DNA from: Rhizobium sp. CB3090
GTDB taxonomy: Bacteria; Pseudomonadota; Alphaproteobacteria; Rhizobiales; Rhizobiaceae
NCBI RefSeq assembly: GCF_029714285.1
Contig: NZ_CP121662.1
Coordinates: 558,001-622,000 of the forward strand
Direction of reading: 5' to 3'
DNA: 64,000 bases
Below are positions 27,071 to 38,684 of the stretch, piece by piece; within the stretch, counting starts at the first letter, position 1; each line of letters begins with the position of its first letter. The notes beneath the pieces are model-generated. The model did no database searches. It was given only the letters and a program-made list of their open reading frames with translations, and was not told the origin of the DNA. Made by a program: the position numbers and the translations under genes.

Positions 27071-29389
27071 ATGAATAAGCCGGCTCTTCAGCACGCCCGG
27101 TCAGGCGAGCGCGGTCGCTCGCTTGATGTCGAGACGGAGCGCCTGTTGGCCGCCACGCAGGCGCTGATGGCCGCGAACGCGCACCATGTCGCCGATGGCA
27201 TCGAGCAATTGCGTCTCAAGGCAATCGTGCATGAATTGCCGGATTTTCTCTTCGTCAAGGATCGGGAAAGCCGCTTCGTCTTCGCCAATTCCGCCACGGC
27301 AAAAAGCCTCGGCCTGGAAAGAGCGAGCGCGCTGACCGGCAAGACCGATTTCGATCTGTTGCCGCTGGAGCAGGCCAAGGAATACTACCGTGTCGAGCAG
27401 GAAATCATCGCTACCGGCAAGCCGCGGATCGATATGGAGGACGTCGTTCTCTCCGCGAGCGGCGGTAAGCCGGTCTATCGTCTGACCTCGAAGTTACCGC
27501 TGCGCAACGATCGCGGTGAGGTGATCGGCCTGATCTGCACGTCGCGCGATATTACCGAACGCAAGCGCCAGGAGCATCTGCGCCGCAGCCAGGCGGAGCT
27601 ATTGGAAATGATCGCCAAGAGCGAGCCGCTGGAGATGATCCTCGAGGCACTGGTATTGATGGTCGAGGATCAAATGACCGACATTAAAGGGTCTGTCCTG
27701 CTGCTCGATCCTGAAGGCATCCATCTCTCCCATGGCGCGGCACCCAATCTGCCCGCCGCCTATAGCCGCCTGATCGATGGCGTCGCCATCGGACCGAAGG
27801 TGGGCTCCTGCGGAACGGCGGCCTGGCGTGGCAAACCGGTCTTCGTCGACGACACCCAGACGGATCCGCTCTGGGAGGATTTTAGTGTACTAGCCGCGCA
27901 ATACGGCCTGCGCTCTTGCTGGTCGACGCCGATCATGACCTCGCAGGGCAACGTGCTCGGCACTTTCGCCCTCTATTCCGGCACCGTGCGCAAGCCGACC
28001 GAACGCGAGCTGGAGCTGGTTGCCATGGCGACCCACATCGCCGGCATCGCCATCGAGCGCAAGCGGGCTGAAGACCGCATCTATTTCATGGCCCATCATG
28101 ACGACCTGACTGGATTGCCGAACCGTGCTTTTCTCAAGGAGAATATGGCGAAGATCCTGTTCAAGGCTCGTCGAAACGGCCGCAAGGTGACGGTCGCTTA
28201 TGTCGATCTCGACAATTTCAAGCAGGTCAATGACAGCCGCGGCCATAGCGCCGGCGATGAGCTCTTGAAGGAATTGACGGCGCGCATGGTCGACAGCCTC
28301 CGGGCTTCCGACATGGTGGTGCGGCTCGGCGGCGACGAATTCCTGCTGGTCATTGTCCATCAGTCGCGCCACGACACCGGCATTACGCGGCGGCTGCGTG
28401 AACTGCAGAAGGTGATTACGCAGCCGGTGATGATCGGGGAAATAGAGATTGCGGTGACGAGCAGTATCGGCGTTGCCGCTTTTCCGGCCGATGGGGAGAC
28501 GCCAGATGAGCTGATCGCCTGTGCCGATGCGGCCATGTATAGGGCCAAGGAGCATGGCCGCAACCGGCTGCAATATCATATTCATAGATCGGACGCGGTT
28601 GGCGTCATGCCGTTGAGCGAGCAGGAAGAATTGCGCAGCGCCATCGGCGCCAAGCAGTTCTTCCTGGAATACCAGCCGCAGGTTGATGTCGCGAGCGGCC
28701 GTATCGTCGGCCTGGAAGCGCTGGTGCGCTGGCATCATCCGCGCCATGGTATGCTGCCGCCCGGTCAGTTTATCCCGCTGGCGGAAGAATCCGGGCTGAT
28801 CATCCCGCTCGGTCTGTTCGTACTCAACGAAGCCTGCCGGCAGGCCAAGGAATGGCAGGCCATGGGCCTGCCGCCGCTTACGATCGCCGTCAATGTTTCG
28901 GCAAGGCAATTCAGTGATCCGGCGCTTGCCGCGCACGTCACCGAAGCTCTGGAGGCGAGCGGTCTCGACCCGCAATGGCTGGAGCTTGAGTTGACGGAGA
29001 GCACGCTGATGCATGATGTGCCGCGCGCTCTGCATGTGATGCAGGCGCTGAAGGCGCTTGGCGTGCGCCTGTCGATCGACGATTTCGGCACCGGCTATTC
29101 CAGCCTGGCGGCGTTGAAGACCTTTCCCTTCGACCGTCTCAAAATGGACCGTTCCTTCGTCGAGGCCTTGCCGCGCGACGAGACGACCGTCGCTATCGCC
29201 TCCGCCGTCATCTCGCTCGCGCGCCGGCTGCGCCTGGCTGTCGTCGCCGAAGGCGTGGAGACGGACGAGCAGCTCGAATTCCTGCGTCAGGCTCAGTGCC
29301 ATGACGCCCAGGGCTTCTATTTCTCGCGACCGGTCGGGGCAGCGGAAATCTCGAGGATTCTGACAGACGCTCGCGATCGCCTCGCTTGA
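27071..29389 (+). CDS. PAS-GAF-GGDEF-EAL c-di-GMP protein
   Basis: A 772-residue cytosolic signalling protein without membrane segments. It has PAS (about 50-170: 'LPDFLFVKDRESRFVFANSATAKSLG'), GAF (about 185-335), GGDEF (about 340-505, intact RLGGDEF) and EAL (about 520-765, intact LEALVRW with ExLxR, and DDFGTGYSSL). Both catalytic signatures are complete, so it could make and degrade c-di-GMP depending on PAS/GAF input. ATG 27062 is in frame but too close to the GGAG; ATG 27071 is preferred. It stands alone, divergent from the Tat-exported protein. Confidence 0.92.
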   Translation: MNKPALQHARSGERGRSLDVETERLLAATQALMAANAHHVADGIEQLRLKAIVHELPDFLFVKDRESRFVFANSATAKSLGLERASALTGKTDFDLLPLEQAKEYYRVEQEIIATGKPRIDMEDVVLSASGGKPVYRLTSKLPLRNDRGEVIGLICTSRDITERKRQEHLRRSQAELLEMIAKSEPLEMILEALVLMVEDQMTDIKGSVLLLDPEGIHLSHGAAPNLPAAYSRLIDGVAIGPKVGSCGTAAWRGKPVFVDDTQTDPLWEDFSVLAAQYGLRSCWSTPIMTSQGNVLGTFALYSGTVRKPTERELELVAMATHIAGIAIERKRAEDRIYFMAHHDDLTGLPNRAFLKENMAKILFKARRNGRKVTVAYVDLDNFKQVNDSRGHSAGDELLKELTARMVDSLRASDMVVRLGGDEFLLVIVHQSRHDTGITRRLRELQKVITQPVMIGEIEIAVTSSIGVAAFPADGETPDELIACADAAMYRAKEHGRNRLQYHIHRSDAVGVMPLSEQEELRSAIGAKQFFLEYQPQVDVASGRIVGLEALVRWHHPRHGMLPPGQFIPLAEESGLIIPLGLFVLNEACRQAKEWQAMGLPPLTIAVNVSARQFSDPALAAHVTEALEASGLDPQWLELELTESTLMHDVPRALHVMQALKALGVRLSIDDFGTGYSSLAALKTFPFDRLKMDRSFVEALPRDETTVAIASAVISLARRLRLAVVAEGVETDEQLEFLRQAQCHDAQGFYFSRPVGAAEISRILTDARDRLA

Positions 29390-29480
29390 ACCTATCCCTG
29401 TCCGCTGTAATTCTGCCTCCATACGCAGGTCCTTAAATTGATTCTGTCTGGGGCATTGCGCGAAGAGGGGAAGTCGATTT

Positions 29481-30053
29481 ATGGGCAAGGGGCGTATCGA
29501 AGCCTTTTCCGATGGCGTGATCGCCATCATCATCACCATCATGGTGCTGGAATTGAAAGCGCCGCATGGCGAGGGGCTGCAGGCGCTGATCCCGCTGATT
29601 CCGACACTGCTTTCCTATGTCCTAAGCTTCGTCTACGTCGGCATTTACTGGAACAATCACCATCATATGTTCCAGGCGGTGAAGCATGTCAGGGGCGGCG
29701 TGCTTTGGGCCAATCTGCATCTGCTGTTCTGGCTGTCACTGATGCCCTTCGCCACCGGCTGGATGGATGATAACGACTTCGCCATGACCCCGGTGATGGT
29801 GTATGGCTTCATCTTGATGATGTGCGGTCTCGCCTATTACATCCTTGGCCGGATGCTGATCCAGGTGCACGGCGCGGAATCCGATTTTGCTCACACGCTC
29901 GGCTCGGATCGTAAGGCCTGGCTTTCCGTATGCCTCTATCTTCTCGCGATCATACTTGCCGCCATCAATCCATTCATCTCCCTCGGCATCTATTTCGTCG
30001 TCGCCTGCATATGGCTGGTCCCGGACCGGCGGTTCGAACGGATGCTGAAATAG
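29481..30053 (+). CDS. TMEM175-family potassium channel (DUF1211)
   Basis: A 190-residue membrane protein with six hydrophobic segments. The first helix carries the family signature 'RIEAFSDGVIAIIITIMVLEL' (RxxxFSDG). Bacterial TMEM175 proteins are tetrameric K+ channels that lack the usual selectivity filter. The length fits the single-domain bacterial type. The Shine-Dalgarno sequence GAGGGGAAG is good. No operon partner is apparent. Confidence 0.85.
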   Translation: MGKGRIEAFSDGVIAIIITIMVLELKAPHGEGLQALIPLIPTLLSYVLSFVYVGIYWNNHHHMFQAVKHVRGGVLWANLHLLFWLSLMPFATGWMDDNDFAMTPVMVYGFILMMCGLAYYILGRMLIQVHGAESDFAHTLGSDRKAWLSVCLYLLAIILAAINPFISLGIYFVVACIWLVPDRRFERMLK

Positions 30054-30125
30054 TGGAAGGCGAATTCGATCAAAAAGGGGCAATGATCGCTACATAATTG
30101 CATAAATCACGCTATCCTTTCCCTT

Positions 30126-31136
30126 ATGAAACCGGAACAATTGCTGTATCCCGCCCCTGAGGGGCTGTTCTGCCCGATCGGCGGCTTCCATGTCGATCCG
30201 GTACGGCCGGTCGAGTGGGCGTTGATAACGCATGGACATTCCGATCATGCCCGCGCCGGCCATGGCCGGGTGCTCGCCACCCGCCAGACACTGGACATCA
30301 TGCGGATACGCTATGGCGATGATTTTGCCGGATCGGAGCAGGCGGTCGGTTTCGGCGAGGAGCTGACCATCAACGGCGTTCGGGTGCGGTTTCATCCCGC
30401 AGGCCACGTGCTTGGTTCTGCGCAGATCGCGGTTGAAAGGGATGGGCTGCGCATCGTCGTATCCGGCGATTACAAGCGGCGGCCGGACCCGACCTGTGCC
30501 GCCTATGTGCCCGTAGGCTGCGACATCTTCATCACCGAGGCGACATTCGGATTGCCGGTGTTCCACCATCCCGATCCGATGGACGAGACGGGGAAACTGT
30601 TGGCGTCGCTTCGGCAATTTCCCGAGCGCACCCATCTGATCGGCGCCTATGCGCTCGGCAAGGCACAGCGCGTCATCCGGCTGCTGCGCGATGCCGGTTA
30701 CGACAGGCCTATCTATATTCACGGTGCGCTGGAGACATTGTGCGACTATTATGCCGGGCAGGGCATTGCGCTTGGCGAGCTGTTGCCAGCAACAACGGAA
30801 AGCCGGGATCAATCGATCTTCAAGGGTGCAGTCGTCGTCGGACCGCCATCGGCTTTTGCCGATCGCTGGGCACGGCGGTTCCACGAGCCTCTTCCCGCCT
30901 TTGCGTCGGGCTGGATGATGGTGCGCCAGCGCGCCAAACAGCTCGGCGTCGAGCTGCCGCTGGTTATTTCGGATCATTGTGATTGGCCGGAGCTGACCGA
31001 AACCATCTCGGACCTGAAGCCGGGCGAAGTCTGGGTTACCCATGGACGCGAAGAGGCCCTGGTGCGCTGGTGCGAATTGCAGGGTATCCCGGCCAAGCCG
31101 CTGCATCTGATCGGCTATGAGGATGAGGGTGACTGA
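30126..31136 (+). CDS. Ligase-associated DNA exonuclease (metallo-beta-lactamase fold)
   Basis: A 336-residue MBL-fold/beta-CASP-like nuclease. It begins 'LLYPAPEGLFCPIGGFHVDPV' and has the metal-binding 'THGHSDHARAGHG', a later HPAGHVLGSAQI and 'VVSGDYKRRPDPT'. This matches the TIGR04122 exonucleases found next to ATP-dependent DNA ligases. The stop overlaps the ligase start (TGATGA), indicating coupling and a joint role in DNA end processing. The usual further members of the cluster, an Lhr-type helicase and a metallophosphoesterase, are not next to it. Confidence 0.88.
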   Translation: MKPEQLLYPAPEGLFCPIGGFHVDPVRPVEWALITHGHSDHARAGHGRVLATRQTLDIMRIRYGDDFAGSEQAVGFGEELTINGVRVRFHPAGHVLGSAQIAVERDGLRIVVSGDYKRRPDPTCAAYVPVGCDIFITEATFGLPVFHHPDPMDETGKLLASLRQFPERTHLIGAYALGKAQRVIRLLRDAGYDRPIYIHGALETLCDYYAGQGIALGELLPATTESRDQSIFKGAVVVGPPSAFADRWARRFHEPLPAFASGWMMVRQRAKQLGVELPLVISDHCDWPELTETISDLKPGEVWVTHGREEALVRWCELQGIPAKPLHLIGYEDEGD

Positions 31137-32773
31137 TGAAAGCCTTCGCAGACCTCCTCGATCGCCTGGTGCTGACGCCGAGCCGCAATGGAAAGCTGAA
31201 GCTGCTCACCGACTATTTCCGCGACACGCCCGACCCGGATCGGGGCTACGGTCTCGCGGCGATCGCCGGCACGCTGGAGGTGCGGAACGTCAAGCCGGCC
31301 ATGTTGCGCGAACTCGTGCTGGAACGCATGGACGAGGTGCTCTTTCGCTATTCCTACGATTATGTTGGTGATCTCGCCGAGACCATCTCGCTGGTCTGGG
31401 ACAAGGAAAGCGATATCGTCCGCCCGGCGGCCGAGCAGCCGAAGCTTGGCGAGGTGGTGCGCCGGATGAATGCGCTGGGGCGTACCGAGGTGCGCAGCTT
31501 CGTTCGCGATCTGCTCGACAGGCTGGATACGTCAGGCCGCTTTGCCTTCCTGAAGCTCGCCACCGGTGCGCTGCGCATCGGCGTTTCGGCGCGGCTTGCC
31601 AAGCAAGCTTTGGCCGAGCTGAGCGGCAAGGACGTGACCGAGATCGAAACCCTGTGGCATGGGTTGCAGCCGCCCTATGAAAGCCTGTTCCAATGGCTGG
31701 AGGGCAAAGGCGACAAGCCGGTGCTGGCGACGCCGGCGATCTTCCATTCCGTCATGCTCGCCAATCCTGTCGAGCCCGGCGATCTCACTGGACTCGACCC
31801 CCTGGACTATGCCGCCGAGTGGAAATGGGACGGCATCCGCGTCCAGCTTTCGCGCGCGGGTATGACGAGCAAGCTTTATTCCCGCTCCGGCGATGATATC
31901 TCCGGCGCCTTTCCGGACATCGTCGACGCCATCAGCTTTGAGGGTGTCGTCGACGGTGAATTGCTGATCGGCGGCACCGCGCGCTCCAACAGCCCGACGC
32001 GCACCTTCTCCGATCTGCAGCAGCGGCTGAACCGCAAGACGGTGACGGCGAAGATGCTGGAGGAATATCCCGCTTTCATCCGCGCCTATGACCTGCTGTT
32101 CGACGGTGAAGAGGATGTGCGTGCCCGCGGCTTTCTCGATCGGCGCGAGCGGCTGACTGAAATTATCGAGGCCGCGCCCCACGATCGCTTCGACCTCTCG
32201 CCGCTGGTCGATTTTACCTCCTGGGAGGAATTGGACCAATTGCGTTCCGCGCCGCCCGATCCGGTTATCGAAGGCGTCATGATCAAGCGCCGCGACAGCG
32301 CCTATCTCGCCGGCCGTGCCAAGGGGCCGTGGTTCAAATGGAAGCGCAACCCGTACAATGTCGATGCCGTGCTGATGTATGCCCAGCGCGGCCATGGCAA
32401 ACGTTCCAGCTATTATTCCGATTTCACCTTCGGCGTCTGGTCGATGACGCCGGAGGGCGAGCAACTGGTGCCGGTCGGCAAGGCTTATTTCGGCTTCACG
32501 GATGCTGAGCTGGAGGTGCTCGATAAGTTCGTGCGGAACAATACGATCGATCGTTTCGGCCCGGTAAGGGCGGTCAGAGCCGATCGCGATTTCGGCTTCG
32601 TTCTAGAAGTCGCCTTCGAAGGGATAAACCGTTCGACGCGGCACAAATCCGGTGTCGCCATGCGTTTTCCGCGAATTGCCCGCCTCAGGCCCGACAAGCC
32701 GCCCTATGAGGCGGATCGGCTTGAAAATTTGGTGGCGCTGATTGACGCCAAGGCTCCCGCTGTTGATGAATAG
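31136..32773 (+). CDS. ATP-dependent DNA ligase, Lhr-associated type
   Basis: A 545-residue ligase: N-terminal helical domain (1-200), nucleotidyltransferase domain with the nucleophile K230 in WKWDGIR, later motifs 'VVDGELLIG' and 'EGVMIKRRDSAYLAGRAKGPWFKWKR' (motif IV/V), and a C-terminal OB fold. It matches the TIGR04120 ligases that accompany the MBL exonuclease in many alphaproteobacteria. It seals DNA or nicked duplex ends with ATP, in addition to the housekeeping NAD ligase. Translationally coupled to the exonuclease. Confidence 0.92.
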   Translation: MKAFADLLDRLVLTPSRNGKLKLLTDYFRDTPDPDRGYGLAAIAGTLEVRNVKPAMLRELVLERMDEVLFRYSYDYVGDLAETISLVWDKESDIVRPAAEQPKLGEVVRRMNALGRTEVRSFVRDLLDRLDTSGRFAFLKLATGALRIGVSARLAKQALAELSGKDVTEIETLWHGLQPPYESLFQWLEGKGDKPVLATPAIFHSVMLANPVEPGDLTGLDPLDYAAEWKWDGIRVQLSRAGMTSKLYSRSGDDISGAFPDIVDAISFEGVVDGELLIGGTARSNSPTRTFSDLQQRLNRKTVTAKMLEEYPAFIRAYDLLFDGEEDVRARGFLDRRERLTEIIEAAPHDRFDLSPLVDFTSWEELDQLRSAPPDPVIEGVMIKRRDSAYLAGRAKGPWFKWKRNPYNVDAVLMYAQRGHGKRSSYYSDFTFGVWSMTPEGEQLVPVGKAYFGFTDAELEVLDKFVRNNTIDRFGPVRAVRADRDFGFVLEVAFEGINRSTRHKSGVAMRFPRIARLRPDKPPYEADRLENLVALIDAKAPAVDE

Positions 32774-32824
32774 GGCAGGTTGATTCCTCACTACAATGTG
32801 AGTTGGCCTCGTCTTTCAACCCGT

Positions 32825-32840
32825 GCAGATTTCGATCTGC
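32825..32840 (+). other. Short hairpin with TTCG loop after the ligase gene
   Basis: GCAGAT and ATCTGC pair perfectly around TTCG. The stable tetraloop hairpin sits between the ligase stop and the hydrolase start, just before the latter's ribosome-binding region. It lacks a T-run, so it may shield the ribosome site or slow an exonuclease rather than terminate. Confidence 0.3.
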
Positions 32841-32862
32841 CGGGCATATTTGGACAGATCAT

Positions 32863-33849
32863 ATGACAACGTCTGAAGACAACGCATTTCGCCCCAATCG
32901 CCGCACCGTTCTCGCCGGTCTCGCTGTAACACTTTTTGCTCCCAACATCGCGAAGGCTGCCGAAACCAAGACTGTCGAGAGAAAGATGGTCGAGGCCAAT
33001 CCCGCTCTAACCGCTAAAATTGAAGACGCGCTGGCCGGTCCGCCGCTTCTGGCAGGCGATTATGCCAAAGAGCGGCACAAGTTTCGCACCGATCTTCTGA
33101 ACAAGGGTCCGGCGCCTGACAAATATGAACCGTTGGTCGCACCATCAGACGCCGATCAGATTTTTTATCGCAGCGGTCTCGGCGGCGAGCTGGAACTTGT
33201 TGCCTGGGTGTCGCGCTACGAGCGTACGCCGAAGCCGAAGCCCGCCGTGCTTTTCCTCCATGGCGGTAATGCCATCGGTCAGGGCCATTGGCTGCTGGTG
33301 AAGCCATACGTCGAAGCCGGCTATGTGGTCATGATCCCGTCCATGCGCGGCGAAAACGGCCAAAAGGGGAATTTCTCGGGTTTCTACGACGAAGTTTCCG
33401 ACGTTCTCGCTGCGTCCGATCGTCTGCGCCACCTGCCGGGCGTCGATCCGCATCGCCTCTTCCTCGCGGGTCACAGCATCGGCGGTACGCTGGCGATGTT
33501 GGCGGCAATGTCGGCCAAACGCTTCCGCGCCGCCGCTCCCATGTCAGGCAATCCGGATGCCTTCGCCTTCTTCCACCGTTATCCGGAGGATGTCCGCTTC
33601 AACACGAAGAATCCCCGCGAATTCCAGATGCGCTCGCCGATCTGCTATGCCCACAGTTTCAAATGTCCCTTGAAGGTCATGCACGCCAGCGAAGAGGTAA
33701 CTTTGCAGGCCCGGGCGGCGCTGCTTTCCAAGCGTGCTCTTGCTGGCGGCGTCAAAATGGAATTGGCGACGGTTCAGGGCAATCACAACTCGGCGCTGCC
33801 GGGGGAGATCGAACAGAGCATCCAGTTTTTCAGGAGTGTGGCGGCTTAG
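32863..33849 (+). CDS. Tat-exported alpha/beta hydrolase
   Basis: A 328-residue protein with a twin-arginine signal (NRRTVLAGLAVTLFAPNIAKAAE, residues 11-33) and an alpha/beta hydrolase domain of the dienelactone hydrolase/prolyl oligopeptidase kind. 'VLFLHGGNAIGQGHW' forms the oxyanion loop, and GHSIGGT carries the nucleophilic Ser. The catalytic His is probably in 'VQGNHNSALPG' near the end. Periplasmic esterase or peptidase activity is likely; the substrate is unknown. The open frame begins earlier, but ATG 32863 places the Tat motif at the N-terminus. The ribosome site is weak. Confidence 0.8.
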   Translation: MTTSEDNAFRPNRRTVLAGLAVTLFAPNIAKAAETKTVERKMVEANPALTAKIEDALAGPPLLAGDYAKERHKFRTDLLNKGPAPDKYEPLVAPSDADQIFYRSGLGGELELVAWVSRYERTPKPKPAVLFLHGGNAIGQGHWLLVKPYVEAGYVVMIPSMRGENGQKGNFSGFYDEVSDVLAASDRLRHLPGVDPHRLFLAGHSIGGTLAMLAAMSAKRFRAAAPMSGNPDAFAFFHRYPEDVRFNTKNPREFQMRSPICYAHSFKCPLKVMHASEEVTLQARAALLSKRALAGGVKMELATVQGNHNSALPGEIEQSIQFFRSVAA

Positions 33850-33910
33850 TCCGATATCACAGTATCGCCAAACCCTTTAATTTTGCGTGTAGCGGCGTTA
33901 TCCTAAGGCC

Positions 33911-34135
33911 ATGGCCCAAGACAAGAGCGCCATGATTGTCCCTGCAGATTTTCCCGAGCTGAAAATGCTCGTCTGGAATCGCGATCCTCTGCGCCCAATC
34001 CCGTGTGAGGAGGCTTTCGCCCTTTACGAGCGCAACTGGCGTTTTGTCGAAACGGAAAAGTTGACCGACCGTGAGGCCCGGCTCATTCGCGAACTGACGG
34101 ATGCGTTCGGGAATGGGATTCTGCTTGTTTCCTGA
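33911..34135 (+). CDS. Small protein upstream of the AbiEii-like gene, possible antitoxin
   Basis: A 74-residue protein with a Pro- and Trp-containing N-terminal half ('LKMLVWNRDPLRPIPCEEAFALYERNWRFV') and a helical C-terminal half. No DNA-binding helix-turn-helix is evident, unlike the AbiEi antitoxins. It ends 57 bp before the nucleotidyltransferase gene, so the two are probably one transcript. A weak AAGG precedes the start. Its role as antitoxin or partner is inferred from position only. Base composition is less GC-rich than in the flanking metabolic genes. Confidence 0.6.
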   Translation: MAQDKSAMIVPADFPELKMLVWNRDPLRPIPCEEAFALYERNWRFVETEKLTDREARLIRELTDAFGNGILLVS

Positions 34136-34192
34136 TTTGACGTTTCTTCATCCTCGCTGCGTAAGTTTGAAAAGCAAATCGGGCACAGAATC

Positions 34193-34908
34193 ATGACAAC
34201 ATTTGCGCGGCAAGAACACACGACGATCGCCGAGGCACTCGGATTGATGAACAGCGATTTTTTGCTGGTAAGCAAATGCTGGTTCGCCGGCGGCACGGCG
34301 ATCGTCATGCAGCTTGATGAATACCGGTTATCTCTGGATGTTGATTTTCTTTGTGCCCATGCCGAAGGCTATCGGGCGTTGCGAAATGCCGCCGTTGAAC
34401 GCGGTATAGCCGCTTTTTTCGCGCCGCCGGTCGAGGTCTTGAGAGAGCTCAGGATCGATCAATATGGTCTCCGCACTGTGGTTAGTCTGCGGGGGCAACC
34501 AATTCGCTTTGAGATCGTGCGCGAAGCGCGCATCGCGTTGAATGGGCAAGTCGATGATCGGTTAGGTGTTCCGATATTGGCTGTCACTGATATGTTTGCA
34601 GAGAAGCTGCTGGCGAATGCTGACCGCTGTCAAGATCGCGCGGTCGCTTATCGCGATGCGATCGACTTGGGCATGTTGATCGATCGTTACGGGCATATTC
34701 CTGATGATGCCGTCGATAAGTCCGTCGCCGCTTATGGCCTGGATATCCAAAGAAAGGTCGCTTGGGTGCTGACAAAACTCTGCGACGACGCGGAATTGCG
34801 ACGCGCGGCGGACATATTGCAGATGGATGCAGATCTGGCTTTTGCAGCGATAGCAAAACTTGGAAAAGAAGCCGCCCGACTCTGGCCCGATATCGTCGTT
34901 AGTCCTTC

Positions 34909-34912
<4 letters not shown>
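34193..34912 (+). CDS. AbiEii/AbiGii-family nucleotidyltransferase (putative toxin)
   Basis: A 239-residue protein of the DUF1814/AbiEii fold. The nucleotidyltransferase signature is intact: G33-G34-T35, then R45-x-S47-x-D49-x-D51 (RLSLDVDF), and later '[16 protein letters not shown]' with the conserved Lys and '[10 protein letters not shown]'. In the AbiE systems this protein is the toxin that adds nucleotides to RNA and can give phage resistance. The usual AbiEi partner with helix-turn-helix is missing; a 74-residue protein precedes it instead. It overlaps the convergent methylmalonyl-CoA mutase gene by four bases. The lower GC than neighbours suggests acquisition. Confidence 0.8.
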
Positions 34913-37041
<2,129 letters not shown>

Positions 37042-37075
37042 AGGGCCGATACCTCCGCATATGCCGCATCTGCGT

Positions 37076-37147
37076 CACCCCCCTCTGTCATTTCATGACA
37101 TCTCCCCCCTTGTGAGGGAGATATCGCGAAAGTGACAGAAGGGGGTA
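37076..37147. repeat. Rhizobial intergenic palindromic element
   Basis: Nested inverted repeats lie between the two mutase genes. The outer arms are CACCCCCCTCTGTCA (37076-37090) and TGACAGAAGGGGGTA (37133-37147); the inner arms are ATCTCCC (37100-37106) and GGGAGAT (37116-37122). C-rich CCCCCCTCTGTC/ATCTCCCCC units of this type are widely dispersed in rhizobial intergenic DNA (from memory, not searched). As it lies inside a transcript, it could fold into an RNA hairpin between the two subunits. Confidence 0.7.
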
Positions 37148-37177
37148 TTGCACTCTCCACGAACGCTGCAGCCACTT

Positions 37178-38530
37178 TCATGCCCCCACCTCATCCAGTC
37201 GCACCGGTGTCAACCCCATACATTCCGCCACAGTCCTCAGCTCCCCCAGAACGGCAACCGGCCGCTCCATCTTCGCAGCAAACAATGTCGTCCCCACAAT
37301 GGGTTTCGCCGCACGGTTCGCTCTCGCCTCTGCCACCATCGCCGCCAATCGGCCGCTGGCGATAATCTCTGCAAGTCCGCCATCCCGCTCGATTCCCACG
37401 AAAATCTCCCAGGCCCTTTCCGCCAAAGCCTCGGTCAGCGCCTCGATCCCGCCGGCCCCCGCGGCTGGGTCGACGACGTGGTCTAGATGGCTTTCGGCAA
37501 TCAGGACGATCTGCGTATTACGCGCCAGGCGCCGCGCCAGCGGATCGGGAATGCCATGGGTCAGGCTGTGCGGCAGCACGGAAATCTCGTCGGCGCCCCC
37601 GATGCCGGCGGAGAAGACGGCTATCGTGTTGCGGAGGATGTTGGTTTCCGGGTCGAGCCGGGTGAGCATGCGGTAGCTCGTTTCCATATAGAGATGAGCC
37701 GCCGGCGGATCGGAAATGCCGCAGGCTTCCGCGATCCGGGCAAAGATCAAGCGTGCGGCGCGAGCCTTAGCCATGGTGATGTATTGGTTCTGATCGGCAG
37801 ATAGGCAGAGACTTGCGGCGTTCAGGATCGCCTCCGGCGCAAAGCCCGCCTTGTCCAATAGTTTCAGATGGCCGACGAGAGCCGCCGCCACGACGGCCAG
37901 TTCCTGCGCCTCCGTTCCACCGGCATTGTGCACGGCACGGCCGTCGGCATTGATGAGGGTTCCGGCAAATCCGGCATCACGCAGGCGCCGGAAACTCCCC
38001 GTCGTCTCCTGCGTCGCACTGCCGGGAGCGAAAACGTCGAGACCGAAATGTACGGTCGGCAGATGTTGGCTTTTTCCGAGTGCTGATGCTAATCCCGCTG
38101 CAAAGGCCGGAGAGAGGCCGTCCAAACGTAGCGAGACGGAATTGCCCGAAGCCGCTGCCGCCAATCGTGCCGCAATCGCCTCGGTGGTCGCGTCGATGCC
38201 GACACCAAAAGCCGAAGGGCTGTTTTTCGAGATTAAGCTGACACCGCTGGCGCCGTTGGTAAGATCGTCGGCGAGCTGGGTAAAAGCCCGCTCGATATCC
38301 GGATCATCCATACGCTGGCTGACGATCCAAGGCCGGTCGATGTTGCGGCGGGCCAATGGCGTGGCATCGGGGCGGCGGGCATAGAGCGGCTCGATCGCGA
38401 TACCGTCATCCGTATGCGATACCAGCGCCTCTTGGAAATCCGCGCCTTTCAGCGCCCGGTCCACAAGCTTGAGCCATGCCTCGCGACTTACCGGAGCAAA
38501 AACGTTTGGGTCGAGACTGTCGATATTCAT
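37178..38530 (-). CDS. Methylmalonyl-CoA mutase, small subunit
   Basis: A 450-residue subunit that resembles the mutase barrel but lacks the C-terminal cobalamin domain and its DxHxxG motif, as in the heterodimeric (MutA-type) enzymes. Recognisable blocks are 'FGVGIDATTEAIAARLAAAASG', 'DQNQYITMAKARAARLIFARIAEA' and 'ETNILRNTIAVFSAGIGGADEISVLPH'. It should pair with the 34909-37041 product. GGAGG upstream supports ATG 38530; the frame is open further 5'. It is slightly shorter than the actinobacterial homologue (about 610 residues) because the C-terminal domain is absent. Confidence 0.85.
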   Translation of the reverse strand: MNIDSLDPNVFAPVSREAWLKLVDRALKGADFQEALVSHTDDGIAIEPLYARRPDATPLARRNIDRPWIVSQRMDDPDIERAFTQLADDLTNGASGVSLISKNSPSAFGVGIDATTEAIAARLAAAASGNSVSLRLDGLSPAFAAGLASALGKSQHLPTVHFGLDVFAPGSATQETTGSFRRLRDAGFAGTLINADGRAVHNAGGTEAQELAVVAAALVGHLKLLDKAGFAPEAILNAASLCLSADQNQYITMAKARAARLIFARIAEACGISDPPAAHLYMETSYRMLTRLDPETNILRNTIAVFSAGIGGADEISVLPHSLTHGIPDPLARRLARNTQIVLIAESHLDHVVDPAAGAGGIEALTEALAERAWEIFVGIERDGGLAEIIASGRLAAMVAEARANRAAKPIVGTTLFAAKMERPVAVLGELRTVAECMGLTPVRLDEVGA

Positions 38531-38684
38531 GCCATCCTCCGTGCCCCAATGGTCTAACTCAAGCCAGGGCAAGGTAAAACAGAAGTTTGGCCAGATAGCG
38601 CAATATCTTCGCATTCGACGCCAGCCTCGCGCCAGCCGCGCCAGTCATCATGCGGTCGACCGATCCGTATTCAACTGGTTTCCG

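Noticed and set aside
27890..29542. Antisense open frame of 550 codons opposite the PAS-GAF-GGDEF-EAL gene
   Set aside because: Shadow of an intact c-di-GMP gene; no domain.
37076..37147. Possible insertion sequence or CRISPR-like repeat between the mutase genes
   Set aside because: Too short, no transposase and only one nested palindrome; typical of a dispersed intergenic repeat.
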